From assembly GCF_900476085.1 (NCBI RefSeq), contig NZ_LS991952.1:806001-870000 (forward strand): a DNA stretch of 64,000 nucleotides, written 5' to 3'. A program made the position numbers and the translations under genes. The notes below the pieces were generated by a model. The model had not been told where the DNA came from, searched no databases, and saw only the letters and a program-made list of their open reading frames with translations. Positions 22,300 to 32,714 of the stretch are shown here, one piece after another. This DNA is from Mycoplasmoides gallisepticum. GTDB lineage: Bacteria; Bacillota_I; Bacilli_A; Mycoplasmatales; Mycoplasmoidaceae. Each line of letters starts with the position of its first letter. The first letter of the stretch is position 1.

Positions 22300-22908
22300 T
22301 TATTTATTTTCGTTCATCCAAGTATCCATATCAATCGTCATATCATCATCGTCTAATAGACTGTGATCTGGTTGGAAATTTGATGGTGTACTGAATTTGG
22401 CAAAATCTTTTGGTTCGATTTTTTGAATATCTTCAATATCGTAGTTTTCACGATAGCCTTTAATTTCAGTAGTTGCAGGTGGATCAAATGAGTCATCATT
22501 AGAGTAAGCGTTGTTGTAATTACTATAAGAAGGCGTGCTCATTCGGTTAAATCTGTTTTCTTTAGGTAATGATCTATATCCCGATTTATTGAATGATAAA
22601 GGGATCTTTCTGATTCGTTCAGTTACGATTGATAATCGTAAATATTCACGACCGTTTTGACTTACTTGTAATTCAGATTTAAGGTATCCTTCGATTGAAA
22701 CTAAATCACCTTTTTCTAAACCATTTAATGCATAATCAGCGTTTTTGTTTCAGACATTAATGCTGAAATGATATGGTTCTTTTGGATACATTTGTTGTGA
22801 AAAATCTGCTTGATGGATTATTAACTTTAATTCACAACCATAGTTGTCACGATAATCAATCCTAGAAGGATTATCAGTTAATATTCCAATGAGAATTACT
22901 TTATTCAT
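22300..22908 (-). CDS. ssb: Single-stranded DNA-binding protein
   Basis: A 202-residue SSB. The OB fold starts MNKVILIGILTDNPS and includes YHFSINVWNKNADYALNG (with UGA-Trp) and GDLVSIEGYLKSEL. A disordered Asn/Ser/Tyr-rich linker follows. The end is acidic (LLDDDDMTIDMDTW) but the last residues are MNENK, so the canonical DDDIPF-type tip that docks partner proteins is missing or altered. The start ATG at 22906-22908 lies 11 bases after rpsF. Confidence 0.94.
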
Positions 22909-22919
22909 TGCTCTTTACT

Positions 22920-23495
22920 CTAAGCTTGTTTTTCTACTTTTTGCTTATTTTCTGATGATTTATTAGGAGTAGGTTTTCTTGTTAAATTAACTTTTCTAAG
23001 AACTGGAATCTTTTGTTCTGGTAAATCCTCACCAAATTTTTCTCTTAACATTCAAACTTCTTTAGCTCCAGCTTTTTCAACTCTAGAGTTACGTTTACTT
23101 CCTTTAATTTGGAAGTAACCGTTCTCTTGAACTTGTTTCATGATGTCGTTGTATCTTGCTTGTTTTTGTTTAGCAAGTGCAACTTTCTTTGCATTTTGGC
23201 TAGCTCTATAACCAAATTCTTTTTCAGTGTTAAGAATTAATATTCTTAAAACGTCAGTTCTAATACTAGCTAAACGTTTGTATTCATGAACTGACTTACC
23301 ATCGCTAGTTAAAAATAAATTAAAGTAATGAGCTGTTACTTCTTTTTTAATAGGGTACTCTAAAGTTTTTTGCCCTAAATATTCTTCTGTAATTTCAGTT
23401 TTACCAAACACTGCTTTTAATTCATCATTTACAGCTTGTGCTTGATTTTGGTTAAGCTGACCGCTTACCATTAGCATAATTTCATATTTTGCCAT
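22920..23495 (-). CDS. rpsF: 30S ribosomal protein S6
   Basis: A 191-residue S6, long for the family (usually 95-130). Residues 1-95 are the S6 fold (AKYEIMLMVSG, KTLEYPIKKEVTAHYFNLF). A basic extension of about 95 residues (rich in Lys, Gln, Arg, Pro) follows, continuing past UGA-Trp at 23052-23054 to a TAG stop. Such extensions occur in related mycoplasmas. It is the first gene of the rpsF-ssb-rpsR-rplI-dnaB series. Confidence 0.95.
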
Positions 23496-23677
23496 TTGTT
23501 ATTTTAATCCTTGGGTATGAAAATTTTGACTTATTTATTTTCTGATTAATTAATTAAATTTTAATTACATTAGACAAAGCAAATATGTCTTGTATATTTT
23601 ACCATCTTTATGTAATTTTAGAGATAGTAAAAATTTTTTATAAAATTATTTAAACCTTTAAATAATAAAGATTAATT
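23496..23677. promoter_or_regulatory. Divergent promoter region between rpsF and asnA
   Basis: This 182-base AT-rich gap separates two divergent genes. A candidate -10 TAAAAT for rpsF lies on the minus strand at 23597-23602. A candidate -10 TAAAAT for asnA is at 23641-23646 on the plus strand, 32 bases before the ATG. No clear -35 boxes are visible, and I see no S6:S18-type leader motif. Confidence 0.4.
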
Positions 23678-24661
23678 ATGAAAAAATTAACATTGCTAGA
23701 AACAGAATTAGCCATTAAATATATTAAGGATCTGTTTCAAAACGCTTTATCAAAAGAACTAAATTTACTAAGAGTGAGCGCTCCTTTGATTATCGCTCCT
23801 GACTCAGGGTTAAATGACAACCTTAATGGTTGAGAAGCTCCGGTTTCATTTAAATCAAAAACTAATGGTGTTAGTTCGCAAGTTGTTCAATCTTTAGCAA
23901 AATGAAAAAGATATTCAATTGCTAGATATGAAATTCCTCTATATCAAGGTTTATACACTGATATGAACGCAATCAGAATGGATGAAACTCTTGATGCTAC
24001 ACACTCAATGTACGTGGATCAATGAGATTGAGAATTAAGAATCAGTGAAAATGATCGTAACGTCGAGTTTTTAAAGAACACTGTTAATAAAATTTACAAA
24101 GTTCTTAAAGAAGCACAACTAAAAGTTAACGAAAAATACGGTATTTTTGAACAAAAAGACTTGTTACCTGAACATATTCACTTTGTAACTACTCAAGAAT
24201 TATTAGATCAATATCCTGATAAAAATCCATCTGAAAGAGAACAACTTGTATGTGAGAAATACAAAGCAGTGTTTGTAATGCAAGTAGGTAAAAAACTATC
24301 TAACAATCAAGTACATGACGGTAGATCTCCAGACTATGACGACTGATCACTAAATGGTGATATTATGGTTTACAACCCTAGATCTAAAAAAGCATTAGAA
24401 TTATCATCAATGGGAATTCGCGTAAATAAAGAAGTTTTACTTAAACAATTAGAAGAATCTAAACAAAATGAGCGTTTAGAACTAATGTTCCACAAGAAAT
24501 TAGTTAATGGTGAATTGCATCAAACTATTGGCGGTGGAATCGGCCAATCAAGATTATGTTACTTCTTGTTACAAAAAGATCATATTGGTGAAGTACAAGC
24601 TTCGCACTGAAGTGATGAAATTGTTGTTGAAGCTAAAGCAAAAGGGATTAAGTTACTTTAA
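23678..24661 (+). CDS. asnA: Aspartate-ammonia ligase
   Basis: A 327-residue AsnA, which makes asparagine from aspartate and ammonia with ATP through a class II aminoacyl-tRNA synthetase-like fold. Family segments include [35 protein letters not shown] and the ligand-binding [14 protein letters not shown]. AHxx-type motif [15 protein letters not shown] is present. Several UGA-Trp codons fall at conserved Trp positions. Length matches E. coli AsnA (about 330). The stop codon overlaps the stop of the convergent nadV gene. Confidence 0.95.
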
Positions 24662-26046
24662 TAGATTCTAACTAAATCTTCGCTAAAGAATCGTCCAGTT
24701 AAAGACTCCTTGGACTGATCAGTCTTTGGGGTTTTTTTAATATTAAATCACTCAAATTTACCGTCGATTTCTTTTTCTATGGCTGTTAACTTGATAACAA
24801 ATCCTAGCGTATCTCTAGTTGATGCTTGGTATGTAGTAGCACCTACACCAAAAACAATGTTGTTAGACGCATATTTTTGTCTTTCTAATTCAGCTAAAAT
24901 CATTTCACTTCTTGTTAAAGTTATGGCATCACCATATATGATTCCCACTTTTTTATTAAGTTCTTTATAACCCTTAGAGTTAACAGTGCTACCAAAGTGA
25001 TGATCTAAATAATGGATTGTTCCTCAAGTCGATTTATCTTCAGGATTGTAGTTTTTTCCACAAATAACTTCAATAGGATCACCACTATCAGGTCTTACAA
25101 CTAATTTTCCGTTTCTAGAAAGGATTTTATCCTTAAATCTTGGCAAAATGTTGTCTAAGACATTTCAAATATCCCAAGAGTCAATAACTAAAGATAAAAT
25201 TCCTTCTTTGAATTGATTTAATAATCGTTCATAAGTTTCAGCTTCATGATCTTGTCCATCAGCACACATAACACTGTGTTCAGAAGCAATAACTGATACC
25301 GCGTTATTTCCACCTAAAATTGAGTCACTTCCATCAAAATATTGAAGGTGCGCATTTGCTGAATAGATTGCTGACTTAAATGAGCTCATTCCTCGCATAG
25401 AAAAATCATGACATTGGTATTTTAAAAACTCATTAGAATCGGTGGTTTTTACCGCATATTTAGCACATAAATCATAAAATTCTCGTGCAATTGTTAATGA
25501 TGTTTGATATTGTCAAATATTTTGTAAAAGTATGGTTTCAAAATAGTTAATTAATCAAACGTATTTTTTATCAATTCCTTCTTCACCATAAATAGTTAAT
25601 AAAGGTTCATTGAATTTAATGTATTGATCAGATTTTCTAACTGAAATAACTAATGGTAATCTATCGTGCTCAATAGCATATTCAGCCATATCTATTAATG
25701 CATTGGTAAAATCTTCACTAAATTCTTTATTACCAAATACAGAAAATAGTTTGTTTCTGACCAAATTTTTAATTTCACCGTCTTTTTCATTATGTAATTC
25801 AATTAATGAATAAACAAAACGATCCATGATATCGCATACAACTTTAGTTGTTAAATCAGAGTTTCATGCATGAGTTGTAATATTTTTTAGTGATGTTTTT
25901 CTTGCTGTTAGTGTTGAGAATAGATTAGTAGTATTTTTTGGGTACATTAATCTATGACACAATTTATAAGCATCAACCGGAATTAGGTTGATTAAATGCT
26001 CATTAATTTCATCAGAAACCAACACGCGTTTTTCGTGCTTCGACAT
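24658..26046 (-). CDS. nadV: Nicotinamide phosphoribosyltransferase
   Basis: A 462-residue enzyme of the NAMPT/NadV family, which makes nicotinamide mononucleotide from nicotinamide and PRPP in NAD salvage. Diagnostic segments are SVIASEHSVMCADGQDHEAE, the phosphate-binding VVRPDSGDP, IYGDAITL, and near the end KKTPKTDQSKES, matching KDP..TD..K.S of NAMPT. The C-terminus is about 40 residues shorter than human NAMPT. UGA is Trp at several sites. The stop (24658-24660) overlaps the asnA stop by 3 bases, so the two genes converge end to end. The active-site layout fits nicotinamide rather than nicotinate phosphoribosyltransferase. Confidence 0.9.
24701..24738 (+). terminator. Probable asnA terminator, inside the nadV coding region
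   Basis: A hairpin with a GACT-GATC-AGTC apex and a lower ACTCC/GGGGT stem, interrupted by a small internal loop, is followed by seven Ts (24732-24738). It lies 40 bases past the asnA stop. Because nadV ends at 24658 on the other strand, this terminator DNA also encodes the C-terminal part of nadV. Confidence 0.65.
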
Positions 26047-26091
26047 ATCAATTTTTATCTGCTATTATATATTATAATAAGTTTGATTTTT

Positions 26092-26940
26092 ATGAACAAA
26101 ACGATCAAAGGTGTCGATCTTAATCATTTGAAGGTCATCAAAAAAAGCAACAAAAATGCCGAAGTTGATTTGATTTTTTGTCATGGAATTGCTACTGAAC
26201 CTGGATTACATTACAAAATCATTAAACAGATAAAAAATGTTAATCACTATGACTTAGGTTTTCCTGCTCATTATAAGACTGAAGAAAAATTTAAGTACAA
26301 ACATTTAAACATTCAGTATTTTGCCAAATTATTAGTTATTTTTCTTCGTGAAAACCCTGATTTAAAAAATATCGTATTAGCAGGACACTCTATGGGGTGT
26401 GCTGTTATTATGATTGCTCTTAATCTCATGAATAAAGAAGAGCGCAACAGAATTAAGCAGATTCTTTTAGGCGCTCCACTCACAATAAATACCATTTTTA
26501 CCGCATGAAACTTCACAAAATACTTTACTGCTGACGCACATAAAGCGGATGAAAAAGTGATTAAAAAATTCTTTAAAGATCTCTTTTATGATTACCAAAA
26601 ATTCGTTGAAGATTTTGATAAATGATTTAGCTTAGAGTTCTATAAAAAAACTCAAAATGACCAAAAAAAATTGGCCTTATCAATCATGAGTCCAATCTCA
26701 GTTAAAAACATTTTGAAATCATACCATTCTTTTAAAGAATATGAAAAAGTAACAATAATTACTGCTGATAAAGATACCCTAGTCCCTTTTACGATAATCA
26801 GATCTTATATCAAACGCTACTTAAAAGGTGCTAGACACATCGAAATCAAAAAGGCAGGTCATGCCTTTATCCTTGAACACAAAAAAGAATACATTGAAAT
26901 CCTAAAAGGAATTATTGAAAGTGCAAAAGAAGTTAAATAG
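26092..26940 (+). CDS. Alpha/beta hydrolase
   Basis: A 282-residue serine hydrolase of the alpha/beta fold. The oxyanion region FCHGIATEPG, the nucleophile elbow AGHSMG (Ser100), a likely catalytic Asp in TADKDTLVP and the catalytic His in KAGHAF form a complete triad in the right order. No signal peptide or membrane segment is seen, so it should be cytosolic. Substrate is unknown; relatives include esterases and lysophospholipases. The ATG at 26092 is preferred over upstream in-frame starts that would run into the divergent nadV gene. Confidence 0.85.
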
Positions 26941-27289
26941 ATACATCACTAATCTAAAAGAGATCCTATCTGAAATCAATTTAGAAAAACTAATTAATAA
27001 CTATAACCTAATCTTTGAAAACTCAACCCATACAAGAATCATGTATGATGATGATGATTATGAAGAAATTGATTTCTTTGAAAAAAGCATTGAAGGTGAG
27101 CTTAATTACGTTAAGAATAAACTAATCCAAGAAGTCAATGATCATATTGAAGATCTCTTAAAAACTAAGTATGATGACGATAAAAAATTAGCGATATTGC
27201 ACGATCAATTTTACAATTTGACTCAAGCAATAGCGCTAACTAAAAATATCAGTATTAAGCGGTTAAATAAGTTATTAGAGAGCGAATAA
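26921..27289 (+). CDS. Small acidic helical protein of unknown function
   Basis: A predicted protein of about 122 residues, helical and acidic (a run of Asp/Glu around YDDDDYEEIDFFEKS), with no family I recognise. The reading frame overlaps the end of the hydrolase gene by about 20 bases. The start is uncertain: GTG at 26921 or TTG at 26915, both unusual but consistent with a coupled start. Its last 15 bases overlap the convergent HAD gene. It could be a real translated gene or a marginal frame; the length and lack of stops favour real. Confidence 0.6.
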   Translation: MQKKLNRYITNLKEILSEINLEKLINNYNLIFENSTHTRIMYDDDDYEEIDFFEKSIEGELNYVKNKLIQEVNDHIEDLLKTKYDDDKKLAILHDQFYNLTQAIALTKNISIKRLNKLLESE

Positions 27290-28147
27290 TTCGATCGCAT
27301 CAGCAACTACATCTGATGCTTTAACATCAAGAACATTAGTTGCATTATTTTGCACTTCTCTGTGCGATGATTCTAAAGTAACACTTACTCCGGTAACTTT
27401 AAACATCGGGATATCATTAAATGAATCACCGATACTAAGTGTTTTAGCTAGATCTTTTTTTAGAATCTTATTTAGTTCTAAGACTGCATTTCCTTTGTTG
27501 CAATCTGCTGAATTTAATTCGAACGACATTGGTGAAACCACAACACAGTCATTTGTATCAATCTTAGTTAATTTAATGAACTTAGCTAAGTAATCAGTGA
27601 TATCTTCAGTCATCGAACTTCTGTTGTAAAAGAAGATCAATTTAATTAGATCATCACGTTCGTTTAAATCATCAATGTAAATATAATTATTTGATGAGAA
27701 CGAACCTTCATAAAACGTTAGTTCTTTTAGAAGACTTTCGTTAGGTTTTTTATTAGGATCATAAAGATAGATGTTGTTATTAATATCATAAGAAAATAAC
27801 AAGAAATCTTGTGTCATCTCTTTGAATGCATCAACATGTTTCATCACAGCTGTTTTAACTTTTTTAGTTAAATAGCTGTTTTGAATGATCTTTTCTTCTT
27901 CAATATCATAGATCACTGCTCCATTACAAGCAATGATATAACGAACCATTCCACTAAGATTATATGTCTTAATTAAATTAACTACATCTGATTGTTTACG
28001 TCCAGTAGCAATCGTAAAAGTAATATCACGAGAAGCTAATTTTTCAATCGCATGGATAGCTGCTGGTTCAACGATGTGTTGATTATTTTCATAACGAATA
28101 AGCGTACCGTCTAGGTCGCTGATTACTCATTCTATATTGTTTCTCAT
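27275..28147 (-). CDS. Cof-type HAD-family phosphatase
   Basis: A 290-residue haloacid dehalogenase-fold hydrolase of the Cof/YidA type. Motif I DLDGT (Asp11, Asp13) is at the N-terminus, motif II is TIATGRK, and motif IV is SIGDSFNDIPMF. A C2 cap domain sits in the middle. These enzymes dephosphorylate sugar phosphates and flavin or pyridoxal phosphates; which one is not visible. The start is 3 bases after pta, so the two are probably co-transcribed. Confidence 0.9.
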
Positions 28148-28150
28148 ATT

Positions 28151-29128
28151 TTATGCTACAGCTTGGCAAGCAGTAATGATAGCAACTGAGTAAATTTCGT
28201 GAGCATTAGCACCACGACTTAGATCGTTTACAGGTTTAGCTAAACCAGTAAGTACTGGACCGATTGCGTCATAGCCACCTAAGCGTTGAGCAATCTTGTA
28301 ACCAATGTTCCCAGCATCAATATTAGGGAAGATGAATACATTAGCACCTTTTTCTCAGTCTAATTTAGGCGCTTTTTGTTTTCTTACTTCTTCAACATAA
28401 GCCGCATCAAATTGCATAGGACCACAGATTGAAGCTAATTTACCCACGTCAGATTCTTCTACTAATTTAGTTACTGCTTTAACTTTATCAACAGATTCAC
28501 CTACACCTGAGTTAAGGGTTGAATAGCTTAACATTGCTAAATTGATCTTTTCAATTTGTAAAACATCTTTAGCAAACTTAATTGTTGATTTAGTAATCTC
28601 AGCTAACTCTTCAGCTGTTGGATATACATTAATTGCACAGTCAGCAAAAACTAAACGTTCTTGGTTTTTTTCAAGAACCATTACTGAAGAAACAATTTTA
28701 GCAGTTTCTGAAGTCTTAATAATTTGTAAAGCTGGTTTTAGTGTCTCTTTAGTTGTGTATTCCTTACCACATACTTCACCATCAACTTCATCAAGTTTTA
28801 CTAATAAAGAAGCTAACACATTAGGCTTTTGCACTTCTTGTTGAGCTACTTCTAGTGTCATTCCCTTCTTTTCACGTAATTTAAATAAGTATGTCGCATA
28901 CTTAGATAAATCCATTTTTTCAATTACGTAACGTTTGATTCTCGGATCAAAATCAGCTGGAATTTCGTCCATTGTTCTAAACATTAAAACTGGTTTAACC
29001 AATTTTTCTGCAACTAGTTGTTTAGCAGCTTCTTGTACGCAAGCATTTCATCCTTCTACTAAAAGGATCTGAGGAACTTTTTTAGAATTCTTGATCTTAT
29101 TTTTTAATTCTTCTATTAATGTACTCAT
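28151..29128 (-). CDS. pta: Phosphate acetyltransferase
   Basis: A 325-residue short-form phosphotransacetylase, which converts acetyl-CoA to acetyl phosphate for substrate-level ATP formation with acetate kinase. Characteristic parts include [77 protein letters not shown] and [21 protein letters not shown]-Trp occurs at 28355. Length is typical of Bacillus/mycoplasma Pta. Confidence 0.96.
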
Positions 29129-29157
29129 ATTTTCACCATTGATAATTTATAAAAAAA

Positions 29158-29982
29158 TTAATTTTTTTCGTAATTTACTTTAGCTATTTTAGCTAACGAG
29201 ATATCTTGATAAAAATTCATGTAAGTAGCGTTTAAATCTATCGCGTTATTCTTATTTAAAAAACCCTTCTTATGAGCATATTGTTCAATGAACTCATGAA
29301 ATTGTTCGGGTATTATCTCTTGCTTAGCTCACTCAAGAAGTTGGTTATGATAATATTGGTTTAAATAGCTATAAGCAAAGCTTAAAACTTCTTGCATCGG
29401 GATCACTTCAAGGTTTATCACGTTTAATAAACTTAGTTTAGCGCCTAAGATAAAATCATCAATTCTCTTATACAACACCCCGGGGGTGTCGTATAAGGTG
29501 AAGTTTTTATTTAACTTAACAAAAGTTTGACGTTTTGTTACCCCAGCTTTGTTTTCTACCTTATTATGGTTCTTTTTAATTAACTTGTTAATTAAAGATG
29601 ATTTACCAATATTGGGTAAACCAATCACCATAATGTTGAAATGAGGTGTAACAAGACCCTTAGCTTGCAATCTCTTGATCTTGTCACTTAAGATCTGATG
29701 CAATTTATTTAATAAAAAATTACTAAACTGATGATCTCTAATGTTGGTAACGATCGTCTCTGGATCATACTGATAACTTAAATCAGCTAAATCTGATTTA
29801 AGTGCAACATTAATAATCTTTTTTTGTTTAAAAATCTCTAATAAATCGGGATTAGAGGTTAAATTAATTGCCCTAGCATCTAAGACTTGGATCACTAAAT
29901 CAATATGTTTTTTGATCTTATTGATATCATCCAAAGTCTTTTTCATATGACCTGGGAATCAATTAATTTTGGAATGGTTCAT
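29158..29982 (-). CDS. rbgA: Ribosome biogenesis GTPase RbgA
   Basis: A 274-residue circularly permuted GTPase that helps late assembly of the 50S subunit. It begins with KINWFPGHMKKT, the WFPGHM signature. G4 (LKSDLAD, a variant of NKxD), G1 GLPNIGKSS, G2 region KAGVTKRQ and G3 DTPGVLYKR appear in permuted order, as expected. The C-terminal helical domain follows UGA-Trp at 29329. The ATG at 29980-29982 gives the complete N-terminus. rplS and trmD lie upstream. Confidence 0.94.
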
Positions 29983-29994
29983 TCTAGTTATTAA

Positions 29995-31281
29995 TTATTC
30001 TTCAGTAATATAGATATAACCATCAATTCCCTTGATCTGACTGATCGTAATGAAACAGTCCTTATCAACTGATCTAATTAACCGAATAATTCTTGGGATC
30101 TCAACGAACAATGTTGTTGTTGTAATCATCTCACGTTCAGTTCTTTTAAATCCACCAGTGATCTTAGAGATTGACATTGTGTGAGAGTGGTGATCAGATA
30201 ATAAGGTTTGTCTGATCTTTTCACAGTCTGCTGAGTAGATTTCTACTTTAGCCATCTTATATCTTGGGAACAAGGCATCTAAGAAAGCAGAGACCACTAT
30301 CGCTGAAACGATTGAACCAATGAAGTTAGGTGAGAATAATAATGAAACGTTTCAAGATAGATCCTTGAAATGAATATTAGAATTTGGGATCATGATCTCT
30401 TGAGGGATCTCATTTAAAACAACTGAAGCTGGAACGTATGAACCGATCGTAACTGAAACTAATAAGGTGATAATGTTCGTATAAAAAATGATTGAAGCAA
30501 TCGATCGACGTTTAGTTTTAGCCACATATTGAGAGATAAAATCCATCCCTCCAGTTGAAGCACCGATTACGAATAAAACTGTGTAAACTAATGAAGATAA
30601 TGCCCCAGCTATACTTGCATATAAGAATAATGAGATAATCTTATTTACTTCGCTGTTATTTTCCCAAATTAATGGAATATAAGCAATCTTTTGAGCTAGA
30701 TCAGTAAACTTACCATCTGGGGTAAAAAAGAGGTTATAGATCTGTGGATCACTATCCTTAAATCTGGTTACTTCATAGATAATTGTGCTATTTTCAGTCG
30801 TATTGATCGTAAATAAACCGATATTTTGCACTCCAGGAATCAACCCGATTAAAAACCCAACGACATTAGCCATTACAACATAAACTGTTGTTAAGATTGA
30901 AAACCGTTTACCGACTTTGATATATGCAAAAATGATCAAAGGAATGTTGATCACAATATACAAGATCCAAAAGGTCAGATCAAAGATCAGTGTTTTTGGT
31001 AAATGAGCAGGTAAGAAAACAAAAAGCGTTCTTGCTAACCCTTGGGTTATCGAAGAGACGCCTAAATTATACAAACCTGAGTTACGAATGAAAAATAAAC
31101 TGATGGCACCTTGAATTACTGAAATTACAGCAATTAAAGCGATGCGGATTCACATCTTTTTTGGGCCATATAAACCAACAAAAATTAATAATGAAGTACG
31201 TAGCTTGGTTCTTGTTACCGTGATTTCATTAAGTGATTTACTAAACTTTGCTAGTTTATCTTTTGAGTTTCTTAAGGACAT
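29995..31281 (-). CDS. YitT-family membrane protein with DUF2179 domain
   Basis: A 428-residue membrane protein. Residues about 45-340 contain some six hydrophobic helices, including GASTGGMDFISQYVA, typical of the YitT/DUF161 family. A large loop (about residues 160-210) is polar. After UGA-Trp (30352-30354) the C-terminal 110 residues form a soluble domain (KVEIYSADCEKIRQTLL and ISQIKGIDGYIY), matching DUF2179. The family function is unknown. It lies between rplS and rbgA. Confidence 0.85.
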
Positions 31282-31310
31282 AAAATAACTCTGATTAAAT
31301 TAAAAGTTAA

Positions 31311-31679
31311 CTACTTAGTATTAACAACTTTTTCTTTAATACGAGCAGATTTACCTGAACGTTCTCTCATATAAGAGATGTACGCTCTTCTAACTTTACC
31401 CTTACGTTTAAGTTCGATCTCAATGTTAGGGTTGTGAACGTGGAAGTTCTTTTCAACACCCACACCACTAGATTCTTTTCGCACGATAAAAGTTTCAGAT
31501 AATCCTGAACCTTTTCTTCTTAAAACTAAACCATCGAACTTTTGAATTCTGGTTCTTTTTTCATCAGCGATCTTAATTGATACTGAAACTGTGTCACCCA
31601 CTTGGAAGTTAGGTACAGATTTTTTTAATTGTAGGTTATTAACGTGGTTAATAATATTTTGTTTGTTTAACTTATTCAT
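31311..31679 (-). CDS. rplS: 50S ribosomal protein L19
   Basis: A 122-residue L19, found at the interface between subunits. The core FQVGDTVSVSIKIADEKRTR, IQKFDGLVLRRKGSGLSETF and FHVHNPNIEIELKRKGKVRR is characteristic. Gene order rpsP-trmD-rplS is the common bacterial one. It starts 4 bases after trmD. Confidence 0.97.
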   Translation of the reverse strand: MNKLNKQNIINHVNNLQLKKSVPNFQVGDTVSVSIKIADEKRTRIQKFDGLVLRRKGSGLSETFIVRKESSGVGVEKNFHVHNPNIEIELKRKGKVRRAYISYMRERSGKSARIKEKVVNTK

Positions 31680-31683
31680 AATT

Positions 31684-32388
31684 CTACTTAAGGTTTGATT
31701 TGTATTTTAGATACAGATCTGGTCGTTTCATCTTTGTGTTATTAATTGCTTCTTGTTGATTGAATGCTGCAATCGCTTGGTGATTGCCACTTAATAAAAC
31801 ATCAGGAACTTTATAACCTTCAAAATCGTAAGGTTTAGTGTACATTGGGTAATCTAAGAGGTAATTATTAAACGATTCGTTTGATAAACTATCCTTATTA
31901 ATTACATTAGGTAACAACCTAACGATGCTATCCACCACAATTAGTGCAGCTAATTCTCCGCCAGTAATCACGAAATCACCAACAGAAAGCGCACCATCAA
32001 CATAGTGATAAATGCGTTCGTCAAACCCTTCGTACCGTCCTGCAATCAAAATTAGATCATGATCTGATTGGGATAAAGCAACTGCTTTATTCTGATCATA
32101 CACTTCACCTTGAGGTGATAGTAGATAAGTTCTAATTTTGTTGGGGTCTTTAAATTGGTTTTGTTTGATATCTCTTAAACAGTTAACTAATGGTTCTAGT
32201 TTTAATAGCATTCCAGCAGATCCACCATAGATCGTATCGTCTACAGTTTTATGCTTATCATTAGCATACTGTCTAAAATTAATTACTTCTAGTTCAACAG
32301 CTTTTTTATCCAAAGCGTTTCTGATAATCGAAAAATCATAATAAGATCTGACAAAATCATCAAATAACGTGAGTACAACAATTTTCAT
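31684..32388 (-). CDS. trmD: tRNA (guanine-N1)-methyltransferase
   Basis: A 234-residue TrmD, which methylates G37 of tRNAs and so guards against frameshifting. SPOUT-class knot motifs are visible: YGGSAGMLLKLEPL, LLSPQGEVYDQ, LILIAGRYEGFDERI and SVGDFVITGGELAALIVVDS. The end VPDVLLSGNHQAI matches the family. Length is typical (about 240). Confidence 0.97.
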   Translation of the reverse strand: MKIVVLTLFDDFVRSYYDFSIIRNALDKKAVELEVINFRQYANDKHKTVDDTIYGGSAGMLLKLEPLVNCLRDIKQNQFKDPNKIRTYLLSPQGEVYDQNKAVALSQSDHDLILIAGRYEGFDERIYHYVDGALSVGDFVITGGELAALIVVDSIVRLLPNVINKDSLSNESFNNYLLDYPMYTKPYDFEGYKVPDVLLSGNHQAIAAFNQQEAINNTKMKRPDLYLKYKSNLK

Positions 32389-32397
32389 TTACTAATA

Positions 32398-32658
32398 CTA
32401 AGCTTTTTTTGAAGCTGCGTATTGTTTTCAGATCCCTTCTTTAGAAAGAATTGATTTAACTGTATCAGTTGGTTGGGCACCTTTTTTTAATCATTCGATT
32501 GCTAGTGCACCGTTTAGTTTGTTAGCGCCATTAATTGGGTCGATATGACCGATTAATTCGATATAACTTCCGTCTCTTTTAACTCTAGAGTCAACCACTA
32601 CCATACGATATGACGGTAACTTGTGTCGACCTAGACGCATTAATCTAATTTTTACCAA
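32398..32658 (-). CDS. rpsP: 30S ribosomal protein S16, TTG start
   Basis: An 86-residue S16. The sequence [20 protein letters not shown] and the following [19 protein letters not shown] match the family closely. No ATG precedes VKIRL; the only suitable start is TTG at 32656-32658, preceded by AAGGA at a proper distance. UGA-Trp occurs in GIWKQY. Stop is TAG. It leads the rpsP-trmD-rplS group. Confidence 0.94.
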
Positions 32659-32690
32659 GTTATTTGTCCTTAAATTTTTCTAACTGAAAT

Positions 32691-32696
32691 ATTATA
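32691..32696 (-). promoter_or_regulatory. Candidate -10 box of the rpsP operon
   Basis: A perfect TATAAT on the minus strand lies in the 56-base gap between rplQ and rpsP, about 33 bases before the rpsP start. No clear -35 is present. It suggests that rpsP-trmD-rplS has its own promoter. Confidence 0.55.
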
Positions 32697-32714
32697 ACAT
32701 ATCGTTAAGTAAAA

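Noticed and set aside
24658-26046. Nicotinate phosphoribosyltransferase (pncB)
   Set aside because: The segments around ASEHS, VVRPDSGDP and the C-terminal KTPKTD match NAMPT/NadV better than PncB.
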